Origin: Clitoria ternatea
Lineage: Eukaryota > Streptophyta > Magnoliopsida > Fabales > Fabaceae
Direction of reading: 5' to 3'
NCBI GenBank assembly: GCA_037962975.1
Contig: CM075676.1
Location: 42,633,501 to 42,697,500 of the forward strand
Length of the DNA stretch: 64,000 nt
Shown here piece after piece: positions 22,221 to 33,973 of this stretch (position 1 is the stretch's first letter; each line of letters begins with the position of its first letter). Made by a program: the position numbers and the translations under genes. Below the pieces are notes generated by a model. The model was not told the origin of the DNA, searched no databases, and was given only the letters and a program-made list of their open reading frames with translations.

Positions 22221-25200
22221 TCAGGATATATATAAACCTATGTATATATGTTTAACAACTACATACTCTGTGTCTGTTTCAGTTTCAAATTCCCCCTCAG
22301 TTTCAGTGTCACTGTGGTAATCTGTTTGAACAAGTTCATCAGTATCCAAATCAGCCCTAGACCGTTTTGATCGAGAGACAAGGTCTTTATCAATGTGTTC
22401 ACCCCCCGTAGTGGCGAGTGTCTCATCCATTATGACTGGATCAATGTTGAATAACAAATTGGCATCGTTGAGCTCGTGTGGTGCAAGCTGATAAGCGTCA
22501 TCAACCTCCTCGGAGACATTGTCAGTGATCTGACTTCGGGCCTTGGCCTTGATTACTACATACCAGTCCCAATGTCCTCCCGGGAAGTCGGTGTAATAAA
22601 CCTGCTCAGCTTGTTGGGCAAAAATGAAGGGATCAAACCCTTTATATCTACCATTCTTCTTGACCTCAACTAAGCCGTAGTTGTTGTCAACCTTTGTTCC
22701 AACACCGATTGTGTTGTCGAACCAATCACATTTGAATAGAACAATATCTCTTCTTAGTCGTCCAGAGAATGAAACTTCAACAATCTCCGTCAGCACTCCA
22801 TAAAAGTCTTCTTCCAACTGACCGGCGGTGCCTTTAACACAAACCCCGTAGTTATGGGTGCGCATCCCTTCACTCCATTGAAGAATATTAAACTTGTAGC
22901 CATTTACGTAGTAAATAGGCCATTTTTTAACAGTCTTCACCGGCCCCCAAGAAAGGGCTTGGAGTAAAGAATCTTCAATATGGTTGTTAGGGTCTTGTAT
23001 CTATGTACAACATAAGAAGTAGGTCATTGTTACCATATTGACGGGAGTTAGAAGCAAATAGGCTTAAAAACACTTGGTATACGGGTCTTACATGTTGCGC
23101 GAACCAACCAACGAACTTGGATGACACCTCACTATGAATTTGGTCATCAGTTAAATCATTTTGCTCAAGTTTTAGCATATCTGTGTATAAGCTATTGAAA
23201 GAAACAAATAAGTTTAATATAAAAGCTACGTTAAGAATGTATAATATAACTTCTATGACTTACTCAATAAAGGGTTCCACTTCTGGGCAATTGAGAAGAA
23301 TGTACAAGTGAGCCGCCTTTCGATCTTTCTCATGAATGTAACATTTTGTGAGCCTGCCCCCCGGGTGACCAGGATAGTTGAAAATCGACGTTTGTTCATC
23401 AAACCTTGTGCGGCTGGCTACCCCAAGATTGCGGGGAATTCTACTCATTCTAGTTTCTATCTCCGTTGGAAAATAGAAAGAAGCAAAGGTTGTCATTTCT
23501 TCGACTAAGTATGCCTCACAAATTGAAGCTTCAACGCAGGCTTTGTTCGACACTTTATCTTTTAAAGAGCGTAAGAATCTTCAACATCATTAACAAGATG
23601 GTGTTAAGTTAGAAAATACTATTATAAGCACGATTTGCAAGTAAATTAAAGAGTTCACCAAGCATTCACCTTTCGAATGGATACATCCAACGATACTGCA
23701 CTGGGCCACCAACCAAGGCCTCGTACGGTAGATGGATAGGCAAATGCTCCATGGAGTCAAAAAAACTTGGTGGGAAAATCTGCTCCAACTTACAAATCAA
23801 TACCGGGATAGTTTCTTCCATCTTCACAAGTTTCTCCACACTCAACGAAGTAGCCGTCAACTCCTTAAAGAAGTGACTCAACTCCACTAACGGTTTCCAA
23901 ATAGGCTTCGGTAAGGCATGAAACGCGTACGGGAGTAGTTGTTGCATAAACACATGGCAATCATGACTTTTCATGCCAAACACCCTGCCCTCCTTCACGT
24001 CGACACATCTACTCAAGTTAGAAGCGAATCCGTCAGGCAGGGTCAACCCATTCATCCAAATACACAAGCAATCTGTTGTGGTCTAGTTAAAGCATATTTT
24101 GCATGGGGTTTAAACATTCTTCCACGTCCCGCATCCCTCAACTCCAACTCCTTCCTAGAACACCAAATCGGAAGGTCTAGACGACTCTTCTCGTTGTCCT
24201 TTGTTCTCCCTTTGATGTCCATAACAGTGTCAAAAATATTCATGAAAACATTACGTTCAGTGTGCATCACATCAATGTTGTGTCTTAACAACAAGTCTTT
24301 CCAATATGGCAAATCCCACAACACACTCTGCTTCACCCAGTGGTGCTCCTTACCGTAACCCGCAAACTCCTTAACACTCTTGTCCCAGATGTAAGGATAC
24401 TCTTCGACCCTCTGCCAAACCCGTGCACCAGATAACCTACGGGGTGGAGGTTCATTAACAACCTTGTTCTTCTTAAAAGCGGTTTTGTTCCTCCTAAACG
24501 GGTGATCCAACGGTAGAAACTTTCTATGACAGTCAAAGAAACTTGTCTTGCCACTAACAGGGAGTGATTCCCCCCCGGTATGTTCCATGCATACAGGGCA
24601 AGCAAGCTTCCCAGACGTGGACCATCCAGAAAGCATACCATAGGCCGGGAAGTCGTTAATAGTCCACATCAAAACAGCACGCATCATAAAGTTGTTCTTC
24701 AAAGACACATCGTATGTCATTACCCCGACATCCCATAACTGTGATAACTCTTCAACCAACGGTTGCAAAAACACGTCTATGTTCGCCTTTGGATTTTTGG
24801 GTCCTGGAACCAGTATAGATAGAAACATGACCTCCCTCTTCATACACATATCAGGCGGCAGATTGTATGGGGTCAGGATGACTGGCCAACAAGAGTAAGC
24901 CCTTCCGTATTGACCGAAAGGGTTAAACCCATCAGTACATAATCCAAGTCTTACATTTCGCGACTCGCCAGAAAAGTCCGGATATAGCTCATCCAAACAC
25001 TTCCATGCTTTCCCGTCGGAAGGATGGCAAAGAAACCCCTCTTGTGTTCGGTTCAGAGCATGCCAACGCATGTGTTTTGCCGTGGACAATGAGGCATACA
25101 GGCGTTGAAGACGCGGTGTTATAGGGAAGTACCACATTTTCTTCCTGGCCGTCCGGGTTACCTTCCCTCTCCTTTTAACGGTCTTGTAGCGTTCCTCATT

Positions 25201-25980
25201 ACAATGCAGACATTTTGTGACACTCTCGTCTGCAAACTTATTTCTGAACAACATACATCCACCAACACAACACTCTATCTTCACACAACCCAGCCCCAAG
25301 TTTGCCACTTGTTTCTTAGCACGGTACAGGTTTGCTGGCATTCTATGATTACTAGGCATGGTGGAACCCATCAGACTGACCATCCTATCAAAACAACCTC
25401 CAGAAAGATTATAATCTGCCTTTATGCTTAAAGTAGCTAGGGAGGCGGATAACTCAGTGTGACTGTTGCACCCGTCCCACAATGGAGTCTGAGCCGCCGC
25501 CAACAAATCATAAAATCTCTTCACCTCCGGATTAGGATCCTCCTCTGCATTGTCAGAGTCCCCATGATCTGCTTGGTCATTATGTTCCAGCATACGCCCG
25601 GTGGAGGGTCCAACATGATCCATCACCATTTGTTCAATGTTGTTGTACGTATCCCTGTTTCCTCCAACCTCGTAGTAAGACTGTTGCACGGTTACTTCTG
25701 ACGGTCTACGCGGTAACTGCTCACCATGGTTGTACCAGCAGTGGTATGTTTCCATGAACCCTTTCTCAGTTAGGTGGCACATGACATCATCCGCGTATTC
25801 AAAACTCATGCATTTGCACCTTGAGCACGGACAACGGATCTTCTGAGTCACTTCAAATCCAGGCGTGTTTGCCGTAGTGAACAGAATGAACTCCAACAGC
25901 CCCATCATAAACTCCTCAGTCACTCGCCGATTGCGATCTAGTCGGTTGTACATCCATCGCCGATTTGCCGGTACCTCCAT
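22221..25980 (-). pseudogene. CACTA A transposase (TNP2), one 1-bp deletion
   Basis: The frame opens at 25980 (MEVPANRRWMYNRL...). Residues about 1-90 are the Transposase-associated domain with the CPCSRCKC cysteine motif. The TNP2 (Transposase_21) core follows ('LCTDGFNPFG', 'NDFPAYGMLSGW', 'ACPVC'), then the family hallmark 'NIDVMHTERNVF' and the DUF4218 region ('GMKSHDCHVFMQQLLP'). Later exons at about 23578-23263, 23190-23094 and 23001-22221 carry the rest, including a DUF4216 segment ('VLFKCDWFDNTIGVG', 'FIFAQQAEQVYYTDFPGG'). Near 24070 one base is missing compared with element B, moving the reading from the 24052-25980 frame to the 23666-24067 frame. I saw no other lesion. It is the catalytic cut-and-paste transposase of the family. 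Confidence 0.88.
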
Positions 25981-26121
25981 TTACAATATCTAACAAGCAC
26001 GATTTCTGTTACTTTAAATTATTGTAATTTTATTTGACTATCGGTTGTGAATCACTTTCTATCTCTTTGAGGTTGCAAATTGGTGGGGCCCTATCCCATT
26101 CGGGATGAATATGCAACCATC

Positions 26122-26351
26122 CGTAACCCATCCCATAATTGTATGCGGTCTATCTTGAGTTGAACGAATGTTCATTTGAAATTTCGGCAGCATTTCACAT
26201 TGGTCCCCGAGTACACAGAGATACGTACGGTATGAAACTCCGCACGCAGACATGCACCCTGGGGACAATACGAAATACCATAGCCGAAATTTCAAATGAA
26301 CATTCATTCAACGTCTCCAGATAGACCACATACAACATTGATGGGTTACGC
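26122..26351. repeat. Long foldback in the leader of CACTA A
   Basis: The arms pair over roughly 90-105 bp with a loop of about 40 bp. Paired segments from outside in include GTAACCCATC with GATGGGTTAC, GCGGTCTATCTTGAG with its diverged complement, and TTCATTTGAAATTTCGGC with GCCGAAATTTCAAATGAA. Weaker pairing continues outward. The equivalent structure is present in element B at 33751-33973 although the leaders have diverged. It lies 140 bp upstream of the TNP2 start, in the transcribed leader or its intron. Confidence 0.8.
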
Positions 26352-26682
26352 CCTACAGGTTACAAATTCATACCAAACTGTCCAACCGGGACAATTCAAG
26401 ATCCAACACAACACGGTACATCAACCGGTTGTTTTGAAACTTGAACGGGAATCTAATGGGTACACACACGACTAAACCCTACATTATTAAAGTTGAGTTT
26501 CATTTTTTAAGTTCCCTAAGAAAGGGAGTCTGCCGAAATTTTGGCAGAGTCTCCCCTGTAAACTACACATTTCCTAAATTTACAAACGGCCTGTTACATA
26601 TAGAAAACTTCCCAGTATAGATAAATAAACATTTGATACGCATTATATATGATATTCAGAGTTATGAACTGCCAAATCATGT

Positions 26683-26945
26683 TAACAAACAACATTACAC
26701 ACACATCGTAAATCATGTTATCAGCACACAAAAGCAATGCCTAATGAGCTCTGCTCTCCACTAACAAACAACATTACACATGCATAAAAAATCATGTTAG
26801 CAGCACACAAAACCATCGCCTAATGAGCTCTGCTCTCCACTAACAAACAACATTACACATGCATAAAACACATTATAAACACATCAAAACCAGTTCCTAA
26901 TGAGCTTTGCTCTCTACTAACAAACAACAATTGACATGCATACAT
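26683..26945. repeat. 79-bp tandem repeat in the CACTA A leader
   Basis: About 3.3 units, each with ACTAACAAACAACATTACAC and TAATGAGCTCTGCTCTCCAC. The same tandem is at 33207-33425 in element B (reverse-complemented), with about three units. Confidence 0.85.
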
Positions 26946-27149
26946 ATATCGAGAAAGTCAGCGTTAGGGATTACCTAGGGAAAAAACTGGGCGATAAATA
27001 CGGAGCTGAAGAAAGACGATCAGAGATCACGCGTGATGTGTGTTACTCTGCATGACAAACCAAGAAGTCGTTAGACAGTTACAAGTAGCAAGGAAACTAA
27101 ACAAAGAGAGACACGCAAAGCAAATTATAGATTACACAGCAACGACTTC

Positions 27150-28713
27150 AGAGCAATAGATACTGTTCTACTTCCTTCATTTTGGGCTGATGTTGTTTAT
27201 ACCCTCAAGGCCATGGGGCCTATTGTGCTTGTATTGCGATTGGTGGACAACGAGAAGAAACCCGCAATGGGTTACATTTATGAAGCCATGGAGAGGGCCA
27301 AGGAAAGTATTCAAAATGCTTTTAAAGGAGATGAGACCAAATATAAAGATATCTTTGAGATCATTGATAGGAGATGGGATTGTCAGTTACATCATCCTTT
27401 GCATGCACCAGGGTATTACCTCAATCCCCAATTCTACTTTTCAAATGCTTCCATTGAGAGGGACGGGGAGGTGAAGCGTGGCCTCTTGACAGTTATTGGG
27501 AGGTTATCTGAGACCACCCAGGATGAGGACTTGGCTATAGTGGAATTGGGAAGTTATAGAATGGCCGATGGATTATTTGGTTCAGCTACGGCCATAAGAC
27601 ATAGGAGTATTTTGGCCCCCTGTAAGTGTTTTCCTATTATAATAGTTACTTGTTTTGTAGTTCATTTAATGAAAATTAGCAACTAATAAAATCCCATTTC
27701 AGCTGAATGGTGGAAGACATATGGGACACTTACTCCACACTTGCAAAACATTGCCATCAAGGTGTTGTCATTGACATGTAGCTCGTCGGGATGTGAGAGG
27801 AACTGGAGCATATTTAAGCATGTGGGAATTTCTTTCATCCTAAATTTTCTATTTCATCTTATTGGTATTCTTTAGTTTAACATTTTTTCAAAAAACAGAT
27901 TCACTCTAAGAAAAGATGTCGGCTTGAGCATCAAAAGTTGGAGGACTTGGTATTCATTAAGTACAACCAGACTTTGAAGGACCGCTTTGATGCAAAGGAC
28001 ATCATGGATCCAATTGTCCTAAAGGATGTTGATGATGACTACACTAATGAGTGGACCTTGGGAGAATTGGGTGGTAATGAGGATGCTGATGAGGAGGATG
28101 AGCTTGTCTTTGATGATGAAGAGAACAATGCCTTGACTTGGAAGCAAGTGGCACAAGCTGCCGGAGCCGGGGAGCCAAGGCATTACACTAGGAGGAAGAA
28201 GATGAAAATGGGAGCAGCCAACACATCCTCTGAGCCTTCTTCAGCCAGAAAAACAAAGGGAAAACAAGTTATTCAACAAGAAGAGGAATAAGAGTGTGAT
28301 GATGATGATGAAGAAATAGAAGAAGAAGATGTTGGAGGAGAAGCATACAGGAGTGATTATGAGAGTTCCAGTGGAGGGGAAGAACCATTGGAACTTGGAG
28401 ATGAAGATGAAGATTATGGATTTTACAATTCCTAGTTGATAGATACATGATTAATGTGACCTATGTTTCTTTTTTAAATGTTTTTTAAAGCTGTCTTATG
28501 AAATATGACACTTGAGTTCTACTTTTAAATTGCATTTGGAGTGGTTTCAATTTTATTCTCTGTTCTATTTATGTTTTTCTGCATGTATATATATTTTTTT
28601 GTTTTTGTGTTTTATATCCGCGATAGTAGCAAATAGCGTCCGCGATCCGCTCCGCTGCTCCGCGATCCCAGTTTTGGGGTCGGCCGCGACGCTCCGCGAT
28701 TTGAGATTGACTA
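27150..28713 (+). pseudogene. hAT transposase C-terminal fragment inside CACTA A
   Basis: Plus-strand exons encode the C-terminal half of a plant BED/DUF659-type hAT transposase. 27156-27625 reads 'FWADVVYTLKAMGPIVLVLRLVDNEKKPAMGYIYEAM' type sequence. 27703-27822 has the dimerisation motif 'LTCSSSGCERNWSIFKHV' after 'EWWKTYGT'. 27899 onward has 'IHSKKRCRLEHQKLEDLVFIKYN' and an acidic tail. The tail frame is stopped by TAA at 28289-28291 but stays open to 28434 beyond it. GT/AG sites join the exons. The BED zinc finger and first catalytic parts are absent. The stretch ends near 28713 after GC-rich CCGCGATCC/CTCCGCGAT repeats that look like a hAT 3' subterminal region. It is antisense to A's genes, inside A's first intron. 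Confidence 0.8.
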
Positions 28714-30300
28714 CTATGCTTACCTTTAGATTACCAACTATTGGTAAAGTAATCTCACAACAAATTACTCCAATCAACAAGACTCTTCTACCAAAAGTGG
28801 CAATTATCAAACGGATATTTGGCTCTTCCCAAAGTTAACTATGAACAAGAAGGGATCCAGATGTGCATAACATTCGGTAAACTGACAAGACAATGTATAG
28901 CCTAAGTTTATTGTATTAGTGATTCGATTTGTTTTGTAATAACTGCTTTTGTATTTCTCAAACATACCCGTTGTTTGGTTTTTTGGTTAGGGTTCCCTAA
29001 GAAGAGATTTTACAGTTTACCAGAATTTCAATTGTTTCAAACGGTGTAAAAAATCAATATTAATCTATAGATTTTTTAACTTTTTTCCTCAATAACATAC
29101 TAAACGGACACTAGTAAAATTTTACTTTCACTCCTAGGGGCAAATATTGCCACATAGTAATATTACCTAACACTTCATCACTTTTAGTTTGATAGACAGT
29201 GACAGAATGAGACACGTACAACAGCACAAATTTTGCAATCTAGTAAAAAGTTGAAACATGTAGCTTTATAAAATAACCTTTACAATATATTTAATTACAA
29301 CACCAAATTTTTCAGTGTTGCCTAAGGTACATAACAGGATGGTATGTTGCAAAAGGTGGCATACTGAGTATGTTGGTCCTCAACTAAGTGCAAAAGATGT
29401 TTCATCAGATATTTCAGTTCATCAAGATCTTCTATCGAGAATTCTTCAGTCACATAAGATGAATGTAAGCACCAATGTAATAGTGGCAATTTAACTAGAT
29501 GATAGATCAATTGAAGTAACAAGTAAAAGATATCTCTATTGAATCTCACAATTAAGATTAACTTGCTACAATAGTGATTACAAGAAAACTGAAAGAAGAG
29601 AACATATCACAGAAAGAAGGAAATGAATTTAGAGAGAATGAGAGACCAAGAGAAAGAGGAGAAGCTGCATCAATATTCTTCACACTTTCTTTCAGCACAT
29701 CCTCTGCCTTAATTTTTATGCTTCTTTGGTTGCTCATGTTTAGCCCACAATGCCATAAGTCCAATAACCCACATGGCCACATATTACTTATAACACTAAT
29801 TCCTCCACATCAGCATATAGGTTCATAACAGATACATTCAGTACTATAATTAATTTGATTTAAATTAACAAATTTTTAGCTAATTACTTATTCAATAATT
29901 ATGTTATTTTATACATCAATCTGTTTCGCCATACCGCCCATATACTTTTCGTGCACCTTTCTCTTTTTCTATTGACTATGTTCTCTTTTTCTGCAACTTG
30001 AGGAAAAAATAAATTTTATAAATGGAAAGAGTCCTGGTTTTCTTTTTCCCTTTCAAGATCAGGACAGAGGGTTACATTTATCATCTAATGATTCTAAACC
30101 GAACACTAAGCTTATTAGTTCCTTCGATTTTCAGATTTATAAAGGAAGCAAGAATGTAAGGAATAGGTTCATGATCCAAAACTTCTCATTCAAACAAACA
30201 TTTTTTACACTAGCCCAAGAGACAACAAATCATCTAATGATTCAAACAAACCTTGGAGCTTACAGGAGGTTTTGAGCGGTTGAGCTTTCAACAGGTTCCA
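28714..30300. other. Intron 1 of CACTA A, remaining part
   Basis: No coding signal belonging to element A. It holds the LTR fragment listed at 29320-29830. A donor-like CCT/GTAAGC on the minus strand near 30260 could end A's first exon. Confidence 0.45.
29320..29830 (-). mobile_element. LTR retrotransposon fragment (short LTR plus primer-site region)
   Basis: On the minus strand a stretch of about 355 bp begins TGTTATGAACC at 29830 and ends CTATTACA at 29476. TTGGTGCTTACATTC, which resembles a plant retrotransposon primer site, follows directly. About 150 bp of further sequence is open (ending 'HTQYATFCNIPSCYVP'), but I recognise no domain. No second LTR is present. Confidence 0.4.
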
Positions 30301-30339
30301 CAATGAGAGCTTCGAGAGGTTCCAATATCAGAGGTTCCA

Positions 30340-30605
30340 CAATAGAAGGAGACAGCACAGAGAGCTCCTCGGAGATAGGGCGAGGGAGGGCGGAGACAGG
30401 GCGACGGAGGGGACGGCGGACACAGGGCGCGGGAGGGCGGAGACAAGGCGAGGGAGGGAGGGCGGAGAGAGGGCCAGGCAGGGAGGGCGTGGGAGGGCGG
30501 AGACAGGGCGCGGGAGGGCGGAGACAGGGCGAGGGAGGGAGGGCGGAGAGAGGGCCAGGCAGGGAGGGCGTGGGAGGGCGGAGACAGGAGGGGGAGAGAG
30601 GGAGA
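30340..30605. repeat. GC-rich minisatellite in the CACTA A first exon/leader
   Basis: GGGAGGGCGGAGACAGGGCG-like units of about 18-36 bp are repeated, with one larger block of about 90 bp duplicated. On the minus strand (A's sense) it is CCCTCCCGCC-rich, like the CT-rich leader of element B. An open frame through it has only low-complexity Gly/Arg composition. Confidence 0.8.
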
Positions 30606-30649
30606 TTTAGGGCAAATGATTAGAGGAGAGGCTCTGGTCGAGTGTTATT

Positions 30650-31460
30650 AACTTTTAGCGACGGACTCCAGCCGTCGCTACACACGTCACAACCATTAAA
30701 ACACATAGCGACGACAAAGCAATTCCGTCACTAATCCATTGAACATTAGCGACGGCACAATAACACCGTCACTAATCTTCTACTAATAGCGACGACGTTC
30801 GCCCACCGTCGCTATTTTAAGTAAAAGAATGGAGGGAAGACCCAAAACCATTGCGACGACAAAGTAATTCCGTCACTAATCCATTGAATATTAGCGACGA
30901 CACAACAACGCCGTCACTAATCTTCTACTAATAGCGACGGCGTTCACCCACCGTCACTACGTTAAGTAAAAGAATGGAGGGAAGACCCAAAACCATAGCG
31001 ACGACAAAGCAATTCCGTCACTACTCCATTGAATATTAGCCACGGCACAATAACGCCGTCACTAATCTTCTACAATTAGCGACGGCGTTCACCCACCGTC
31101 ACTACTTTAAGACCCAAATGATAGCGACGACAAAGCAATTCCGTCACTAATCTTCTGCTATTAGCGACGGCGTATTCCCACCGTCACTAATGAAAACACA
31201 GCGACCCACTCTGTCTGTCGCTAAGATTTGGCGCCAACAAAAACATTGGAGGGAAAACTATAGCGACCGCTACAGCGACGCGTTTGTGTGAGCGACGGCA
31301 GTAGTGACGGAGGCCTGTTGTAATTTTTAGCGACCACGTGTATATGGTCGCTAATAAAGTCGCTAAGATGTTTTTCCTTAGGATTCTTCTGGTGGTCACT
31401 AAGTCGGTCGCTATCTAGCGACGGGGTTCGTGTGGTCGCTAACCTATAGTAGCTATTTAG
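30650..31460. repeat. 5' subterminal repeats of CACTA A
   Basis: An AGCGACGG / CCGTCGCT (and GTCACTA variant) array, with a larger unit of about 145 bp ('atagcgacgacaaagcaatt ... ggagggaagacccaaaacc') repeated about three times from 30700 to 31110. It corresponds, reverse-complemented, to 18400-19200 in element B. Confidence 0.85.
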
Positions 31461-31479
31461 GGTTTTTTTAGTGGTGCTC

Positions 31480-33069
31480 CCTCCAGCCGTCGACCTCCCT
31501 CCCTTCCTCCCTTCTTCCTCCAGCCGTCAACCTCCCTCCCTCTATCCCATCCCTGGCTTGGAGTTGTCTCCCCCTCCGTCTCCGTTCAGAAGTTCCCTCG
31601 CTGGCAGAGTCACCGGTGAACGTACCGCACCAGCAGGTATCAAAATCCAACCTTTCTCTTAACTCTTAACTCCTAGTTTAGATAATACAACTACCTTGGA
31701 GCTCTGTAACAATTAGTATTAATAGTTTTACTGGAAATTCAGTTTCTGATTTAGCTTTAAAATAAATTTTTTGATAGCACGTAATTCATGCTCGTAATTC
31801 ACATAAAATTTATTTAACATTGTGCAACAACCAGTAAAATGTTAGCAACTTGTGAACCTATACATAGCACGTTGGCCAAATGGTACAGTAATTTTAATAG
31901 AAGTTGATATTAGTCAATAATAACTAACAGAGAAAGTTATAAGGTAGAGCAAATCAGAAAATGGCTAATAATGATGAACAAATTGAGGTAATAATCAACA
32001 AAGAGAATAGTTTAAGAGAGTTAATTAGTTACCTCAGTGCAAAAGTGTTGAATCTTTTTAAGAATCAAAATGAAAGTTCCCTCTTTAGATAGCTGTAGAA
32101 AAAAATCAAAGTTAGGAATACAATAACTAAAAATACAATGTAATAATGAAAAAGCAAGAAATTTAGCTTTCCCCAAATATGCCAAAGTTAGATAGCACAA
32201 AGTATGAAAGGGAATTAGAAATATCAAACTCAATTCATAAATCTCTCATGCTTTCACCCAATGAAAGCTTGGTATCCCTATGCCAATGTAACAATGACCT
32301 TTCTTGGTACTATTGGGTTCATGCTTACTCCCTAGGAGTTAGGATGATTTTTGTTCACAGTGTTATGCTACATTTATTGGAGTAAATATTTGGAAGTTTG
32401 ATTAGTTGATACAGTTGTATACTTTATTTCTTAAGGGCACTGTTCTAGAAACCTTTACTTTCATTGAGTTTCCGGGTGTCAATAGCACCTCCCTTTAGCA
32501 TACAGTTTTCTAGAATAATAAGCCAGCCACCAAGTTGATAATTATATATAAACTACCATAAAGCATCCATACTTGAACAATTCTACATTCAGGAACCAGC
32601 AGAAACTGTACAAGACAATTATATATAAACTACCATAGAGCATCCATAGTTAAACATGATTAATTTTAAATGAACAATCCGATTAATTTTAGTCTTTACT
32701 TGGTCGGTTGGTTGGTTTTAAATGAACAATTAGATGAGACTAGTTGTGTCACTTTTCCAGGTAATCCCCTTCTGTAGTTCAGCTAATTTTTTAGAAAATT
32801 CTATGTAGAAGTAGAACGTAAGCCTCATTTAATTAATGTAATTTGCTTCTTTCGTGTGACATAAGATATGTTATTGATGTGAACAGAAATTGTTAATTTC
32901 CTAAAGATAGTTAGGATTCAGTTTTTTTGTTTTCCCTTTTTTAGTAAGTTGTAAAGCTAAAAGCTATTACATTATTAGCTATTACATCTTTAGAAACCTC
33001 ATGCATGGAAACCAGTTGAATGTTGGGAACTTTAATTAACACTGTTAACAATCAACTTTGTCATGCAGA
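31480..33069 (+). other. CACTA B leader exon remainder and first intron
   Basis: 31480-31634 continues the CT-rich leader exon that starts at 19200. A CAG/GTATCA donor lies near 31634 and a TTTGTCATGCAG acceptor near 33069, matching the equivalent acceptor of element A near 27020 on the minus strand. Between them I see only AT-rich sequence with no recognisable gene. Confidence 0.5.
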
Positions 33070-33206
33070 CCAACACACTTTACGCGTGGTTCGTGTTCAG
33101 CCCTCATCAGCTTTGTCTTCATCGCTATCTCTCTTTCCCAGGTAATCCCCTAACGCTAACTTTCTGGCTATGTGTGTTGTATCTTTTGAAGTGTATGTAT
33201 GTTGAT

Positions 33207-33425
33207 TGTTGTTTGTTAGTGGAGAGCAGAGCTCATTAGGCAATGGTTTTGTGTGCTGATAATATGATTTTTTATGCATGTGTAATATTGTTTGTAAGTG
33301 GAGAGCAGAGCTCATGAGGCATTGGTTTTGTGTACTGATAACATGATTTATGATGCATGTGTAATGTTGTTTGTTAGTAGAGAGCAGAGCTCATTAGGCA
33401 TTGATTTTATATATTGATAACATGA
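33207..33425. repeat. 79-bp tandem repeat in the CACTA B leader
   Basis: About three units with GTGGAGAGCAGAGCTCAT and TTGTTTGT(T/A)AGT. Counterpart of 26683-26945. Confidence 0.85.
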
Positions 33426-33750
33426 TTTGGTGTTCATAACTCTGAATATCATATACAATGTCTATGATATATTTATTTATCTATACTGGGAAGTTTTCTG
33501 TATGTAACAGGCCGTTTCTAATTTTGGGAAATGTCTAGTTTACTGGGGAGACTCTGCCAAAATTTCGGCAGGCTCCCTTTCTTAGGGAACTTAAGAAATG
33601 AAACTCAACGTTAATAATGTAGGGTTTAGTCATGTGTGTACCCATTAGATTCCCGTTCAAGTTTCAAAACAACCGACTGATGTACCGTGTTGTGTTGGAT
33701 CTTGAATTGTCCCGGTTGGACAGTTTGGTATGAATTTGTAACCAGTAGGG

Positions 33751-33973
33751 CGTAACCCATCAATGTTGTATATGGTCTATCTTGAGACGTTGAATGTTCA
33801 TTTGAAATTTCGGTTATGGTGTTTCGTATTGTCCCCAGGGTGCATGTCTACGTGTGGTGTTTCATACCGTACGTATCTCTGTGTACTCGGGGACCAATGC
33901 GAAATGCTGCCAAAATTTCAAATGAACATCAACGACACAAGATAGACCACATACAATTATGGGATGGGTTACG
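33751..33973. repeat. Long foldback in the leader of CACTA B
   Basis: GTAACCCATCAATGTTGTAT to the left and GGGATGGGTTAC to the right frame arms that pair through TTCATTTGAAATTTCGG / CCAAAATTTCAAATGAA and GTATTGTCCCC / GGGGACCAATGC. Mismatches differ from those in element A, but pairing is retained overall. It lies 140 bp before the TNP2 start. Confidence 0.75.

Larger units (their letters stand above)
19538..31476 (-). mobile_element. CACTA element A (inner), inserted in element B
   Basis: The left end is CACCACTAAAAAAACAAC at 19538; the right end reverse-complements to CACCACTAAAAAAACCC at 31476. The target duplication is CTC (19535-19537 and 31477-31479). Length is 11939 bp. It is the same family as B, with very similar TNP2 and TNPA-like genes, but in the opposite orientation (genes on the minus strand). 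Its 5' intron carries a hAT gene fragment (27150-28713) and an LTR fragment (29320-29830). One TNP2 frameshift and an intact TNPA-like gene make it the better preserved copy. Confidence 0.9.

Noticed and set aside
30303..30623. Gly/Arg-rich open frame of 106 codons
   Set aside because: It is produced by the GC-rich minisatellite in the leader of element A; composition only, no start context or homologue in B.
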